Counted from the first letter of the stretch, positions 27,513-35,640 are shown. The stretch is DNA of 64,000 nt from Cohnella sp. WQ 127256 (GCF_024519285.1 NZ_JAMZCY010000005.1:248001-312000); one strand, 5' to 3'. The notes: generated by a model from the letters alone, not told the origin. A program made the numbers and translations.

Positions 27513-28718
27513 ATGGCTCTGAAGAAAAAACAAAGATCAAGGAAAGGCAGGAAAGTGCGTCCTGTTCTCGTGAGTACGGAAGCTTACAAACAGGGGCATA
27601 TCGAAGGCTTTCAGCGGGGAAAAGAAGACGGCTTTGTACATGGCCGATCCATCGCTATAAAAATGCTGGAAGGCGTCTCAGCCAATAGAGTTGCTAAATC
27701 CGAACATTCTACGATGGATGTTCTTGTCATTACTGCAGGCATCATTCCCTCGCTTGAGATTGGAGTTATTCAACCTTTAAGTGCTCTTAATCATCACGAG
27801 AATATCCAGTACGATGTGAAATTGGAACATGAGGTTAACAAAGAAATGATTGCAGCGGCTAAGACGATCGTGTTTGTACGTAATGTCGAGCCTGCAGCTT
27901 ATACCCTACTGGAGTGGGCGCAGGAGCTAGGAAAGCGCACCGTTTATGTGATCGATGACAATTTCTTGGAGATTCAGCCTACAACGCCGGTTGGTCTATA
28001 CTACGCTGATCCTGTACTCAGAGAAACGTTTATAAAGTTTTTGAAAAATGCCCACATCGTGAAAGTGGACGCTCAGGATCTCGGCGCCTATATTCATGAA
28101 AAATTCAACAGCAACGTTGTTTATTTCCCGGCCAGCGTCGATTTTCAATGGCTTGACGAACAAGAGAGGCGTGACAGGGAAGCGGAGCAAATCGTAATCG
28201 GCTATGAAGGCGGCGCTAAAGAGGAGGATTTTGCTCCTGTTATTCCGGCACTGAAGAAGATTCTCGATTACTATGGTGGGTTTGTAAGGTTAGAGTTCTA
28301 TGGTTATATTCCCGACTCTCTGATTAGCCACCCTAGCGTTAGTTATGAAGAGGGAGGCATGGAATACAAAAGCTTCATCCAAAAACTTAATGTTTGTAAC
28401 TGGGATATCGGGCTAGCACCGCTAGGCGATAATCTATTCAATAAGGGCAAGACGAATAACAAAATGCGTGAATACGGAGCTTGCCGGATTCCTGGGATCT
28501 ATTCCAACTCGCCTGTATATACTCCATGGGTGACTCATGGTGAAACCGGATATCTCGTTCCCCATACGGAGGAAGGCTGGTTTGAAGGAATCAAGGAAAT
28601 GATTGAGAATCCGTCGATGCGGCTTGGTATTAGGGGAAATGCGGAAATAGCGGCAAGACACCACTTCTCGTTGAACACCTGCATGGAAAACTGGAAGAAA
28701 TATATATTGGAAGCATAG
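27513..28718 (+). CDS. GT-B glycosyltransferase with basic tail and GX3 helix
   Basis: 401 residues, starting six bases after the preceding stop with AGGGAG inside that gene's end. Residues 4-16 are basic, then A24, G28, G32, G36, G40, G44 and A48 give a perfect four-residue period. The catalytic part has TVYVIDDNF, VVYFPASVDF, IVIGYEGG and NNKMREYGACRIPGIYS, a GT-B Glyco_trans_1-type arrangement. The neighbour at 28739 is the same enzyme without the N-terminal module. Confidence 0.8.
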   Translation: MALKKKQRSRKGRKVRPVLVSTEAYKQGHIEGFQRGKEDGFVHGRSIAIKMLEGVSANRVAKSEHSTMDVLVITAGIIPSLEIGVIQPLSALNHHENIQYDVKLEHEVNKEMIAAAKTIVFVRNVEPAAYTLLEWAQELGKRTVYVIDDNFLEIQPTTPVGLYYADPVLRETFIKFLKNAHIVKVDAQDLGAYIHEKFNSNVVYFPASVDFQWLDEQERRDREAEQIVIGYEGGAKEEDFAPVIPALKKILDYYGGFVRLEFYGYIPDSLISHPSVSYEEGGMEYKSFIQKLNVCNWDIGLAPLGDNLFNKGKTNNKMREYGACRIPGIYSNSPVYTPWVTHGETGYLVPHTEEGWFEGIKEMIENPSMRLGIRGNAEIAARHHFSLNTCMENWKKYILEA

Positions 28719-28738
28719 GCTGGGGGTGAGAGCGGGCA

Positions 28739-29767
28739 ATGGGTAAAAGAGGGGATATAAACGTACTCATCATCGGTTCAGAAAAAATCGCATCGTATAA
28801 AATCGGTATAGAGCAGCCTCTTCGTCATCTGGAAGAAGCCGGAGTGTGTCGGTTTAGCATCAGATCTGAAGAAGAAGTGGAAATAGCGAGGCTTGCTGCT
28901 GCGGATGTCGTTATCTTTTTTCGCACAGTTAATCCCGAAGCTTATAGATGGTTTGAACTAGCACGTGAGATGGGCAAGAGGACGGTATATGTGATCGATG
29001 ATCATTTTATGGCCATGTCACCTGCTACGGATATGGGCAGGTACTACCATGAATCGGTCAAAAGAAAAACGTATGTCAAATTTCTAAGAAATGTTCATAT
29101 CGTAAAGGTCGCTTCTAGTCATTTTGCTAATCATCTAGAGACACATTTTAATCCGAACAAAGTGGTATATTTCCCTGGGAGCGTCGACTTTTCCATGTTT
29201 TCCAAGTTGGAAAAAGATAAAAGGAATGAAGATAAAATCGTCATCGGCTATGAAGGCGGGAAGAAGCAAGCTGCCTTTGAGCCGGTGATTAAGGCACTTA
29301 GGGGAATTATTCGAACCTATGGAGACAAAATCAGAATCGAGTTTTACGGTTATATCCCGGAAGGGCTCGAGGGGAAACCGCAAGTGTCGTTTAATCAACA
29401 TGATGCAGATTATAGAAGCTTTATGAAACGACTTTATCGGTCAAAGTGGGATATCGGCTTGGCCCCTCTGGAGCACACACTATTGCATGATTGCAAAACG
29501 AATAATAAGTTTCGTGAGTATGCCGCCTGCCGGATTCCGGGTATCTATTCTACATCACCGGCATACAAGGAGTGGATCAAGAGTCATGAAAACGGGATAC
29601 TTGCCTCTGAGTCGAGGGAGGATTGGTATGAGGCCATGGTGGAACTGATTGAACAACCAGAACTACGGAACAAAATCATGGATAATGCAGAAAGAACAGC
29701 AAAGGAAAACTTCTCGGTAGAGACTTGTGCTGATCGTTGGCGTACACAGATTCTAATGTCTGAATAG
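28739..29767 (+). CDS. GT-B glycosyltransferase, paralogue lacking GX3 module
   Basis: 342 residues, ATG preceded by GGGGGTGAG. It follows the preceding protein segment by segment (INVLIIGSEKIASYKIGIEQPL, TVYVIDDHF, VVYFPGSVDF, NNKFREYAACRIPGIYS), but starts directly at the catalytic domain. The tandem pair arose by duplication; the two could add successive residues or act as a heterodimer. Donor unknown. A 35-base gap precedes the aminotransferase gene. Confidence 0.82.
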   Translation: MGKRGDINVLIIGSEKIASYKIGIEQPLRHLEEAGVCRFSIRSEEEVEIARLAAADVVIFFRTVNPEAYRWFELAREMGKRTVYVIDDHFMAMSPATDMGRYYHESVKRKTYVKFLRNVHIVKVASSHFANHLETHFNPNKVVYFPGSVDFSMFSKLEKDKRNEDKIVIGYEGGKKQAAFEPVIKALRGIIRTYGDKIRIEFYGYIPEGLEGKPQVSFNQHDADYRSFMKRLYRSKWDIGLAPLEHTLLHDCKTNNKFREYAACRIPGIYSTSPAYKEWIKSHENGILASESREDWYEAMVELIEQPELRNKIMDNAERTAKENFSVETCADRWRTQILMSE

Positions 29768-29802
29768 GATGATAGATTGGGCTTGAGGAAGGAGATATTC
29801 TT

Positions 29803-30936
29803 TTGGAGTATAAACTGATTCCTGTATTGCAGCCGAGTATTGGTCAAGAGGAAATCGATGCGGTGACGGAAGTATTACGTTCTGGATGGCTTGGTCTTGG
29901 ACCGAAGACAGAGCAGTTCGAGCAAGAGTTTGCTAGTTTTGTAGGCAGCCGTTTCGCAGTTGCTCTCAACTCAGGGACAGCCGCGCTGCATTTGGCGATG
30001 GACATTCTGGGGGTTGGACCTGGTGATGAGGTGATCGTACCTTCAATCACCTTCATCTCTACTGTACATGCGGTTAGTTATGTGGGAGCAACGCCAGTAT
30101 TTGCTGATATTGATGCGGATACGATGAATATATCCGTTGCGGATATCGCACGTAAAATTACGGATAAAACGAAGGCGATCATTGTCGTTCATATGGGCGG
30201 TCATCCCTGTGATATGGACGCTATTCATGAGTTGGCACTATCGAAAGGAATCAAGGTTGTGGAAGACGCCGCACACGCCTGCGGTGCAGAATATAAGGGC
30301 AAGCGTATCGGATCGATCAGCGATATCACCTGCTTCAGTTTTCACGCGGTCAAAAACCTGACCAGCGGGGAGGGCGGCGCGATTACCTGCAACGCGGAGT
30401 GGATGAATCGAAGGCTTCGCGAGAAAAGATGGGTAGGTATTTCTCGAGATACATGGTTACGGTCGTCTCATGAAAAAGTATATGCTTGGCAGTATTTTGT
30501 CGATCAAGTCGGATACAAGTATCATATGAACGATTTGCAGGCGGCGATCGGCCTCGTTCAGCTAAAAAAACTGGATCAATTAAATGGGCGACGCAGAGAG
30601 ATCGCCAACCGCTACACCGCGGAACTAAGCGACTTGGAATGGTTGCGGCTTCCACAGGAAGCATCGCTGACCAGTAGCTCATGGCACTTATATCAGGTTA
30701 AGTTTAATGAGGATAGCCTACGGGATCGTATGATTAACCACTTGCAAGAACATAATATCGCTTCGGGAGTCCACTATTATCCTTGTCATCTTCACCCTAG
30801 TTACATTCATTTAAAAGCTGTTGTTCCAGTTTCTTCGGAAATTTGGAAAAGAATTCTTACCCTACCTATACACCCGAATGTCACGGATGAAGATCTTGAT
30901 CGGATCATTAGTCGGATTAGAGAGTTTCAGCCATGA
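29803..30936 (+). CDS. DegT/DnrJ/EryC1/StrS sugar aminotransferase
   Basis: 377 residues, TTG start with GGAAGGAG upstream. The PLP lysine is K184 in FHAVKNLTSGEGG; ALNSGTAALHLAM binds the phosphate and VEDAAHACGAEYKGK contains the Asp of the cofactor site. This family converts keto-sugar nucleotides to amino-sugars. No 4,6-dehydratase gene is visible in the window, so the keto-sugar must come from elsewhere. The stop overlaps the ATP-grasp start (ATGA), which ties the amine it makes to the ligase. Confidence 0.92.
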   Translation: MEYKLIPVLQPSIGQEEIDAVTEVLRSGWLGLGPKTEQFEQEFASFVGSRFAVALNSGTAALHLAMDILGVGPGDEVIVPSITFISTVHAVSYVGATPVFADIDADTMNISVADIARKITDKTKAIIVVHMGGHPCDMDAIHELALSKGIKVVEDAAHACGAEYKGKRIGSISDITCFSFHAVKNLTSGEGGAITCNAEWMNRRLREKRWVGISRDTWLRSSHEKVYAWQYFVDQVGYKYHMNDLQAAIGLVQLKKLDQLNGRRREIANRYTAELSDLEWLRLPQEASLTSSSWHLYQVKFNEDSLRDRMINHLQEHNIASGVHYYPCHLHPSYIHLKAVVPVSSEIWKRILTLPIHPNVTDEDLDRIISRIREFQP

Positions 30937-32117
30937 GAAAGCTAATGATTCTGGGTGCGGGAATCTCTCAAGTGCCGTTAATCAAAGTGGCCAAAGAGAT
31001 GGGATTGTTCGTCATTGTTGTAAGTCGCAATGGAAACTATCCGGGTTTCGCTTTGGCTGATAAGGTTTATTATGAGGATACGACTAATACGGATAAAATT
31101 GTGGAGATCGCAGAGTGGGAACAGATTGATGGAATATGTACAACAGGTACAGATGTAGCAGTCAAGTCGATCGGTAAAGTGGTAGATACTCTTGGGCTTA
31201 GTGGTGTGAGTTACGATTCCGCTAAGCTGTCTTCGAATAAGTGGGAAATGAAACAGGCCTTTATGGAGCATGGTGTAAGAACGGCGAATTTTATTAAAGT
31301 AAACAAGAAAGAGGAGGCCTATCATGCTTTCAAAGCATTGACGCCACCTCTTATCTTTAAAGCGGTAGATAATGGGGCTAGCAAGGGAATTGTGAAGGTG
31401 TCAGATGCTTCTCAAGTGGATTATGCCTTTGAAGTGGTGATGAAAGCTACAAAATTGGACTTTTTTATTATCGAGGAATTTATCGAAGGAACCGAGTTTG
31501 GTGCACAGGCATTCGTCTATGACAATCAAATTCAATTTATTATGCCGCATGGCGATCTCATGTTTTATGGAGATACGGGGGTACCCATCGGTCATTATGT
31601 GCCGTACGATTTGCCGGATGAAGTGGTTAAAGATATTCATTTGCAAGTAGAAGAGAGCATTCGATCGTTAGGAGTAAATAACTGCGCAATTAATGCGGAT
31701 TTTATAATGAGAGATCATAAAGTATATGTTCTTGAAATCGGCGGAAGGGCGGGGGCGACTTGTTTGCCTGAGCTTGTTTCCACTTATTATGGATTTGATT
31801 ATTATGAACAGATTGTTAGGGCTGCTCTTAGAACAAACCCTGAATTCCATAGCCATTCTTCACAGCCTTGCGCTTGTGAACTGCTCATTTCCAATGAGGC
31901 TGGCGAGATCCTGAAACTAGAGAATGGGAACGGAAATCATGAAGATATTATTCAGATTTCGTTTGATTATAATCAAGGGGACATCATCAATAAATTCAGG
32001 GTCGGTACAGACCGGATTGGGCAGGTCATTGTGAAAGGCAGAAGCATGGAAGAAACAATGAATCGGTTAGAAGAGATTAAGGCAAACATAGGCATTGAGA
32101 TAAGGGCAGTGGATTAA
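30933..32117 (+). CDS. ATP-grasp ligase
   Basis: 394 residues, full ATP-grasp length. The N-terminal pre-ATP-grasp domain starts LMILGAGISQVPLIKVAKEM; PLIFKAVDNGASKGIVKV binds ATP, IIEEFIEGTEFGAQAFV and INADFIMRDHKVYVLEIGGR give the metal-binding Glu/Asn residues. Such enzymes join a carboxylate to an amine or hydroxyl, and translational coupling to the aminotransferase suggests amide formation on the new amino-sugar (inference). It is the last gene of the + strand glycan locus. Confidence 0.88.
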   Translation: MRKLMILGAGISQVPLIKVAKEMGLFVIVVSRNGNYPGFALADKVYYEDTTNTDKIVEIAEWEQIDGICTTGTDVAVKSIGKVVDTLGLSGVSYDSAKLSSNKWEMKQAFMEHGVRTANFIKVNKKEEAYHAFKALTPPLIFKAVDNGASKGIVKVSDASQVDYAFEVVMKATKLDFFIIEEFIEGTEFGAQAFVYDNQIQFIMPHGDLMFYGDTGVPIGHYVPYDLPDEVVKDIHLQVEESIRSLGVNNCAINADFIMRDHKVYVLEIGGRAGATCLPELVSTYYGFDYYEQIVRAALRTNPEFHSHSSQPCACELLISNEAGEILKLENGNGNHEDIIQISFDYNQGDIINKFRVGTDRIGQVIVKGRSMEETMNRLEEIKANIGIEIRAVD

Positions 32118-32123
32118 ATTTCT

Positions 32124-32178
32124 AAAAAGAAGCCTAAACCCACTGATTAATCGTGGTGTTTAAGGCTTCTTTAGTTTT
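32124..32178. terminator. Bidirectional terminator
   Basis: AAAGAAGCC at 32126-32134 pairs with GGCTTCTTT at 32164-32172, with inner TAAAC / GTTTA pairing. The T runs on both sides suit the convergent ATP-grasp and fabH genes. Confidence 0.8.
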
Positions 32179-32232
32179 ATAGGAGACTTGCGACTTGTTA
32201 TACATCTGACTCAATCCCTTGAGAAAGCGTAT

Positions 32233-33207
32233 TTAGCTTGGGGTATCTAAAGTCCAACGAAGTAGCATTCCCGATTGTGTTAGTCCTGAGCCGAAACCGT
32301 ATAAAGCCAACAATTGTCCAGAGAGCAAACGACCTTCCTTATAGGCCGAATCTAAGGCCAAAGGAATCGAAGCGGCGGAAGTATTTCCATTAAGAACTAC
32401 GCTCTGTAAAGCTTTCTCAATTGGAAACTCTAACCGTTCGCAAATGGCTTCAATCATCCGCAAGTTAGCGCTGTGAGGAATAAACCAATCTAGATCATTG
32501 AGCGTTAGATCGGCTTTTAGAAGGAGATCACGAACCCCATCTGGTACGGTCGATAAAGCCCATTTGTATACTTCTCTGCCGTTCTGAACGATTTTGTTGT
32601 CTGTGCTGCAGTATACATGCATACCACCAGAGCCGTCAGTATCGGCATTAGAGGAAAGAAATGCGCCTTGTTCATTTGCTTCTACAAGGACTGCAGCAGC
32701 TCCATCACCGAATAGGATGCACGTTGAGCGGTCGGTATAGTCGGTTATTCGTGTTAGGGCTTCCGCCCCGATCACGATAATGTTGTGATAGGAGCCGGTC
32801 AATATTAACCCATTGGCTAATTGAAGGGCTGAGACGAAACCAGCACAAGCTGCGCTGATATCTACGGCGAAGCATCTCGTTGCACCGATTGCTTGCTGGA
32901 CTTGTGATGAAACGGAAGGGAATGGGGAATCTGGTGTGCTCGTAGCGACGATAATCGCATCGATCCCATTTGCGTTAATGGAAGGAAATCTATTTAGTAA
33001 GTCCTGAACGGCAGCGATAGCCAAATGGCTTGTGAACTGTGTGCCTGAGACCTGATGACGTTGCTCGATACCCGTACGTCGAATGATCCATTCGTGATCG
33101 GTATCCACCATTTGTTCCAAATCTGAGTTTGAAATGAGCTGTTCGGGTACATAACTTCCAATAGCTGTTATACGCGCTTTGGATATCAATGTGGGATGAG
33201 TAGTCAA
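32233..33207 (-). CDS. fabH: Beta-ketoacyl-ACP synthase III
   Basis: 324 residues, preceded by GAGGAGGGATCTCAG. The Cys-His-Asn triad is intact: C121 in ISAACAGF, H245 in IPHSANLRM, N275 in NGNTSAAS, and the C-terminus LLALYGFGSGLTQSGMLLRW is standard. FabH condenses acetyl- or branched acyl-CoA with malonyl-ACP to start fatty-acid synthesis. It is not next to other fab genes; a FapR-type operator upstream indicates lipid-homeostasis control rather than a role in the glycan locus. It could be the second FabH (FabHB/YhfB type). Confidence 0.92.
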   Translation of the reverse strand: MTTHPTLISKARITAIGSYVPEQLISNSDLEQMVDTDHEWIIRRTGIEQRHQVSGTQFTSHLAIAAVQDLLNRFPSINANGIDAIIVATSTPDSPFPSVSSQVQQAIGATRCFAVDISAACAGFVSALQLANGLILTGSYHNIIVIGAEALTRITDYTDRSTCILFGDGAAAVLVEANEQGAFLSSNADTDGSGGMHVYCSTDNKIVQNGREVYKWALSTVPDGVRDLLLKADLTLNDLDWFIPHSANLRMIEAICERLEFPIEKALQSVVLNGNTSAASIPLALDSAYKEGRLLSGQLLALYGFGSGLTQSGMLLRWTLDTPS

Positions 33208-33254
33208 CTGAGATCCCTCCTCAAATAAATTTAATTTTATATTTAGAACTAAGT

Positions 33255-33273
33255 ATTAGTACCAGGTGTTAAT
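33255..33273 (-). promoter_or_regulatory. FapR-type operator upstream of fabH
   Basis: ATTAGTACCAGGTGTTAAT matches the known FapR palindrome (ATTAGTACCTGGTACTAAT type) at 16 of 19 positions, with the TTAGTACC half intact. It lies about 50 bases upstream of fabH, where FapR usually represses lipid genes and is relieved by malonyl-CoA. Confidence 0.75.
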
Positions 33274-33411
33274 AATGAAATCGTACAGCTAATCAGCAGT
33301 CATGTCAAGGGGGGAACGTCATAGCCTCAATCGAATAAAATTTAATCACGCCGCGCACCCTATACCTTGGCGGACAACGCTGAGCTTCGACAAAAGGGGG
33401 TTATTTTTTTC

Positions 33412-34041
33412 ATGCGAAAAGGAAGCAGAAGGGGAATCATTCTCACAACTGTATTGTTATCCTCAGCAGTTGCTTTATCCGGATGTATGCAAAAAACTGG
33501 GGACTTAGGAAATAAGAATATTCGTCCGAATTCCGTTACTCGTTATAATTCCAACGATAACGGAATCAATAATATGCGCTCCACTGCCGATCATGGGAAT
33601 GCGCATAATCGAATGTATGGTGTAGTAAAGGACAATGATATTGTCAGGATGCATAGTAATTCGCGGTTAGAGTTGAACAATAAGGTCGCTGATAAAATAG
33701 CCGAAATGCCAGGCATTAAATCCGCATATGTCATGATGACCAACAATAATGCCTACGTCGCAATTAACGAAGATGATAAGGCAAATACGGGACATTCAGC
33801 GATTACGAGTGAAATGAAGGATAAGATAGCGGATCAGGTCAAGTCATTATCGCCATCGTGTGAAAATGTGTATGTGTCTCAAAATCCTGACTTCATGGGT
33901 CGAATGGAAGGGTATGCCAATGATGTGAAAGCAGGGCATCCAATTCAAGGATTCTTAGCTGAATTTAACGCTATGGCCGAGAGGGTATTCCCAGCTTCAT
34001 CAGGCACTTCGCACGGTACCTCACATATCATTAATCGGTAA
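33412..34041 (+). CDS. YhcN/YlaJ-family sporulation lipoprotein
   Basis: 209 residues from ATG 33412 with AAAGGGGG upstream; an in-frame TTG at 33367 would bury the signal peptide. A lipoprotein signal ends in ALSGC (lipidated C25). The mature part contains ADKIAEMPGIKSAYVMMTNNNAYVAI and the closing NVYVSQNPDF, typical of YhcN/YlaJ proteins found in the spore inner membrane or germination apparatus. A terminator separates it from gerE. Confidence 0.85.
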   Translation: MRKGSRRGIILTTVLLSSAVALSGCMQKTGDLGNKNIRPNSVTRYNSNDNGINNMRSTADHGNAHNRMYGVVKDNDIVRMHSNSRLELNNKVADKIAEMPGIKSAYVMMTNNNAYVAINEDDKANTGHSAITSEMKDKIADQVKSLSPSCENVYVSQNPDFMGRMEGYANDVKAGHPIQGFLAEFNAMAERVFPASSGTSHGTSHIINR

Positions 34042-34072
34042 TTCCTCAGAAATCCTCTTAAAGAGGTCATTG

Positions 34073-34122
34073 AAAAGTGGTGAGGCAGCGGCTTCCCGGT
34101 CCCTGCATCATCACTTTTTTTC
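34073..34122 (+). terminator. Rho-independent terminator
   Basis: AAAAGTGGTGA pairs with TCATCACTTTT (one G-T pair) around a GC-rich loop, followed by a T run. Confidence 0.75.
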
Positions 34123-34205
34123 TTTTAAATCCACGATTCTCGCGCCATTCAGCTTCCTTAGAACGACTGTGTTGAAATTCCTTCGCCCATTTTTGTGTAC
34201 CTCCG

Positions 34206-34234
34206 CACCACAGTAAAACCCCTTTCATATGATA
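34206..34234 (+). promoter_or_regulatory. Sigma-K promoter of gerE
   Basis: CAC at 34206-34208, exactly 17 bases, then CATATGATA at 34226-34234 is a full match to mAC-N17-CATAnnnTA. In Bacillus subtilis gerE is known to be transcribed by sigma-K, so the position, 62 bases upstream of the start codon, makes sense. Confidence 0.75.
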
Positions 34235-34296
34235 AAGTTGACTGTATCCCTATACCTTGTAATCACACATTCCCGGGCAAGGAGGGGTGACAAACG

Positions 34297-34521
34297 TTGA
34301 ATGGCAGCGACCATAAAAGTAAATTCCTACTCACCAATCGGGAACGCGAAGTCTTCGAACTGCTAGTGCAGGATAAGACGACCCGCGACATTGCGCAGCA
34401 GTTGTTTATCAGCGAGAAGACGGTCCGCAACCATATCTCGAATGTAATGCAAAAGCTGAATGTCAAGGGTCGTTCGCAAGCGGTTGTCGAGCTTATTAAG
34501 CTCGGGGAGCTAAAGATTTAA
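34297..34521 (+). CDS. gerE: Spore-coat transcription regulator GerE
   Basis: 74 residues, the exact length of Bacillus GerE, a LuxR-type helix-turn-helix without receiver domain. LTNREREVFELLVQDKTT and ISEKTVRNHISNVMQKL are nearly identical to the known protein. GerE acts with sigma-K in the mother cell as activator or repressor of late coat and surface-glycan genes. TTG start with AAGGAGGGGTGA upstream. It is the main reason to link the glycan locus with sporulation. Confidence 0.96.
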   Translation: MNGSDHKSKFLLTNREREVFELLVQDKTTRDIAQQLFISEKTVRNHISNVMQKLNVKGRSQAVVELIKLGELKI

Positions 34522-34566
34522 CAAAGCAATTAGCACCTTCTTTGTCGCTGTATCCTATGGCGCAAG

Positions 34567-34611
34567 CCTTCTTTTTCGCTTCCTAAACAGGTGCGAGGGA
34601 GAAGGTTTTTT
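34567..34611 (+). terminator. gerE terminator
   Basis: CCTTCTTTTTCGC at 34567-34579 and GCGAGGGAGAAGG at 34593-34605 form a 13-bp stem with three G-T pairs, followed by six or more T. Confidence 0.75.
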
Positions 34612-34670
34612 GATGTACATTCATATTGAATGGATGGTCCTATTGGTGTGCTCCTATGACAAAAATTCTC

Positions 34671-34700
34671 TTTACCCCCTTCATGGTAAGCGTGTACAAT
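34671..34700 (+). promoter_or_regulatory. Sigma-A-like promoter for SGNH hydrolase
   Basis: TTTACC and TACAAT are separated by 18 bases, with the -10 ending 37 bases before the start codon. Confidence 0.45.
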
Positions 34701-34737
34701 AATCACGATACTTAGCATCTGGGGAGGAAGATAAGAG

Positions 34738-35379
34738 ATGGCAACAATATTGTTTCAAGGGGATTCAATTACGGATGGAAACCGAGGACGCGATGGCGAC
34801 CCGAACCATATTTTGGGTCACGGTTATCCATATCTCATTGCGGCGAAGATTGGCTCTGAGAGCCCAGAAAAAGAGCATGTCTTTATCAACCGGGGCATAA
34901 GCGGCAACCGAGTTTCGGATTTGTACGCCAGATGGAATGAAGACGCCATTAGCTTGTCTCCTGATCTGTTGAGCATCCTGATCGGCGTGAACGACGCTTG
35001 GCGTATCATGGCCGGCGAACCGAGCGGCGTCACGGATCGGTTCGAGAAGGCTTATGTGCACTTGCTGGACGAGACCCGCGAAATATTCCCAGACATTGGC
35101 TTGGTGCTGATGGAACCATTTATTCTGAACGTCGGCGCTATGGCTGATAAGTGGGTCGATTGGCAAGAGAAATTAAGGGATTATCGGCGTATCGCGATAG
35201 GATTAGCCAATCGCTATGGTGCCTTATATGTACCGCTCCAAGATGCTTTCGATGAAGCCGCGAAAGAGACCGGTCCAGCATATTGGCTATGGGACGGTGT
35301 CCATCCAACAACTGCTGGGCACGGATTGATCGCCAGAGAATGGCTGAAAGTCGTGCAGGAAAGCCGATTGGCGCTGTGA
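34738..35379 (+). CDS. SGNH/GDSL-family hydrolase
   Basis: 213 residues, ATG behind GGGGAGGAAG. FQGDSITDG (block I, catalytic S10), a block II glycine in GISGNRVSD, GVND (block III) and DGVHPTTAGH (block V, Asp and His) are all present. There is no signal peptide, so it is a cytoplasmic esterase or lipase-like hydrolase, possibly a sugar deacetylase. Its stop codon lies inside the first of two TGTGA...TCACT repeats. Confidence 0.9.
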   Translation: MATILFQGDSITDGNRGRDGDPNHILGHGYPYLIAAKIGSESPEKEHVFINRGISGNRVSDLYARWNEDAISLSPDLLSILIGVNDAWRIMAGEPSGVTDRFEKAYVHLLDETREIFPDIGLVLMEPFILNVGAMADKWVDWQEKLRDYRRIAIGLANRYGALYVPLQDAFDEAAKETGPAYWLWDGVHPTTAGHGLIAREWLKVVQESRLAL

Positions 35380-35392
35380 AAGATTGCTCACT

Positions 35393-35408
35393 TGTGAAAC
35401 AGCTCACT
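35393..35408. promoter_or_regulatory. TGTGA-N6-TCACT Fnr/Crp-type box
   Basis: TGTGAAACAGCTCACT matches the Gram-positive Fnr box exactly. A related TGTGA-N8-TCACT copy lies just upstream (35375-35392) overlapping the hydrolase stop. It stands before a terminator and 230 bases from the next gene, so function is doubtful. Confidence 0.4.
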
Positions 35409-35438
35409 TAACCAAAAAACTAAGATAATAGTGAGAAG

Positions 35439-35477
35439 AGGGTGGTACAGGGTGTTATTCCTGTGCCACCCTTTTTG
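35439..35477 (+). terminator. Rho-independent terminator
   Basis: GGGTGGTACAGG pairs with CCTGTGCCACCC (one mismatch) around an eight-base loop, followed by TTTTT. Confidence 0.85.
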
Positions 35478-35561
35478 TGATTTGAGCAATTCCTACCTTC
35501 ATCAGCATGATGGAGAGCTATTTCTGCGAGCCCAAAAATTTAAGTGTCCATTTTGTTACGA

Positions 35562-35605
35562 TGTGAAACTTGTCACATTCTGGGAACTTATTTTGGGATT
35601 ATGAT
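35562..35605 (+). promoter_or_regulatory. Fnr/Crp-type box plus -10 of cupredoxin gene
   Basis: TGTGAAACTTGTCACA (35562-35577) is a perfect TGTGA-N6-TCACA palindrome. TATGAT at 35600-35605 places the likely transcription start near 35612, so the box is centred near -42, the class II activation position for Fnr/Crp proteins. There is no good -35, as expected for such a promoter. Confidence 0.65.
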
Positions 35606-35640
35606 AGGCATGCAGATAACGATGAAGGGAGCAAGACAAG

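Noticed and set aside
35139-35166. Long minus-strand frames in the SGNH gene
   Set aside because: They oppose codons for all SGNH catalytic blocks and have no ribosome site or family.
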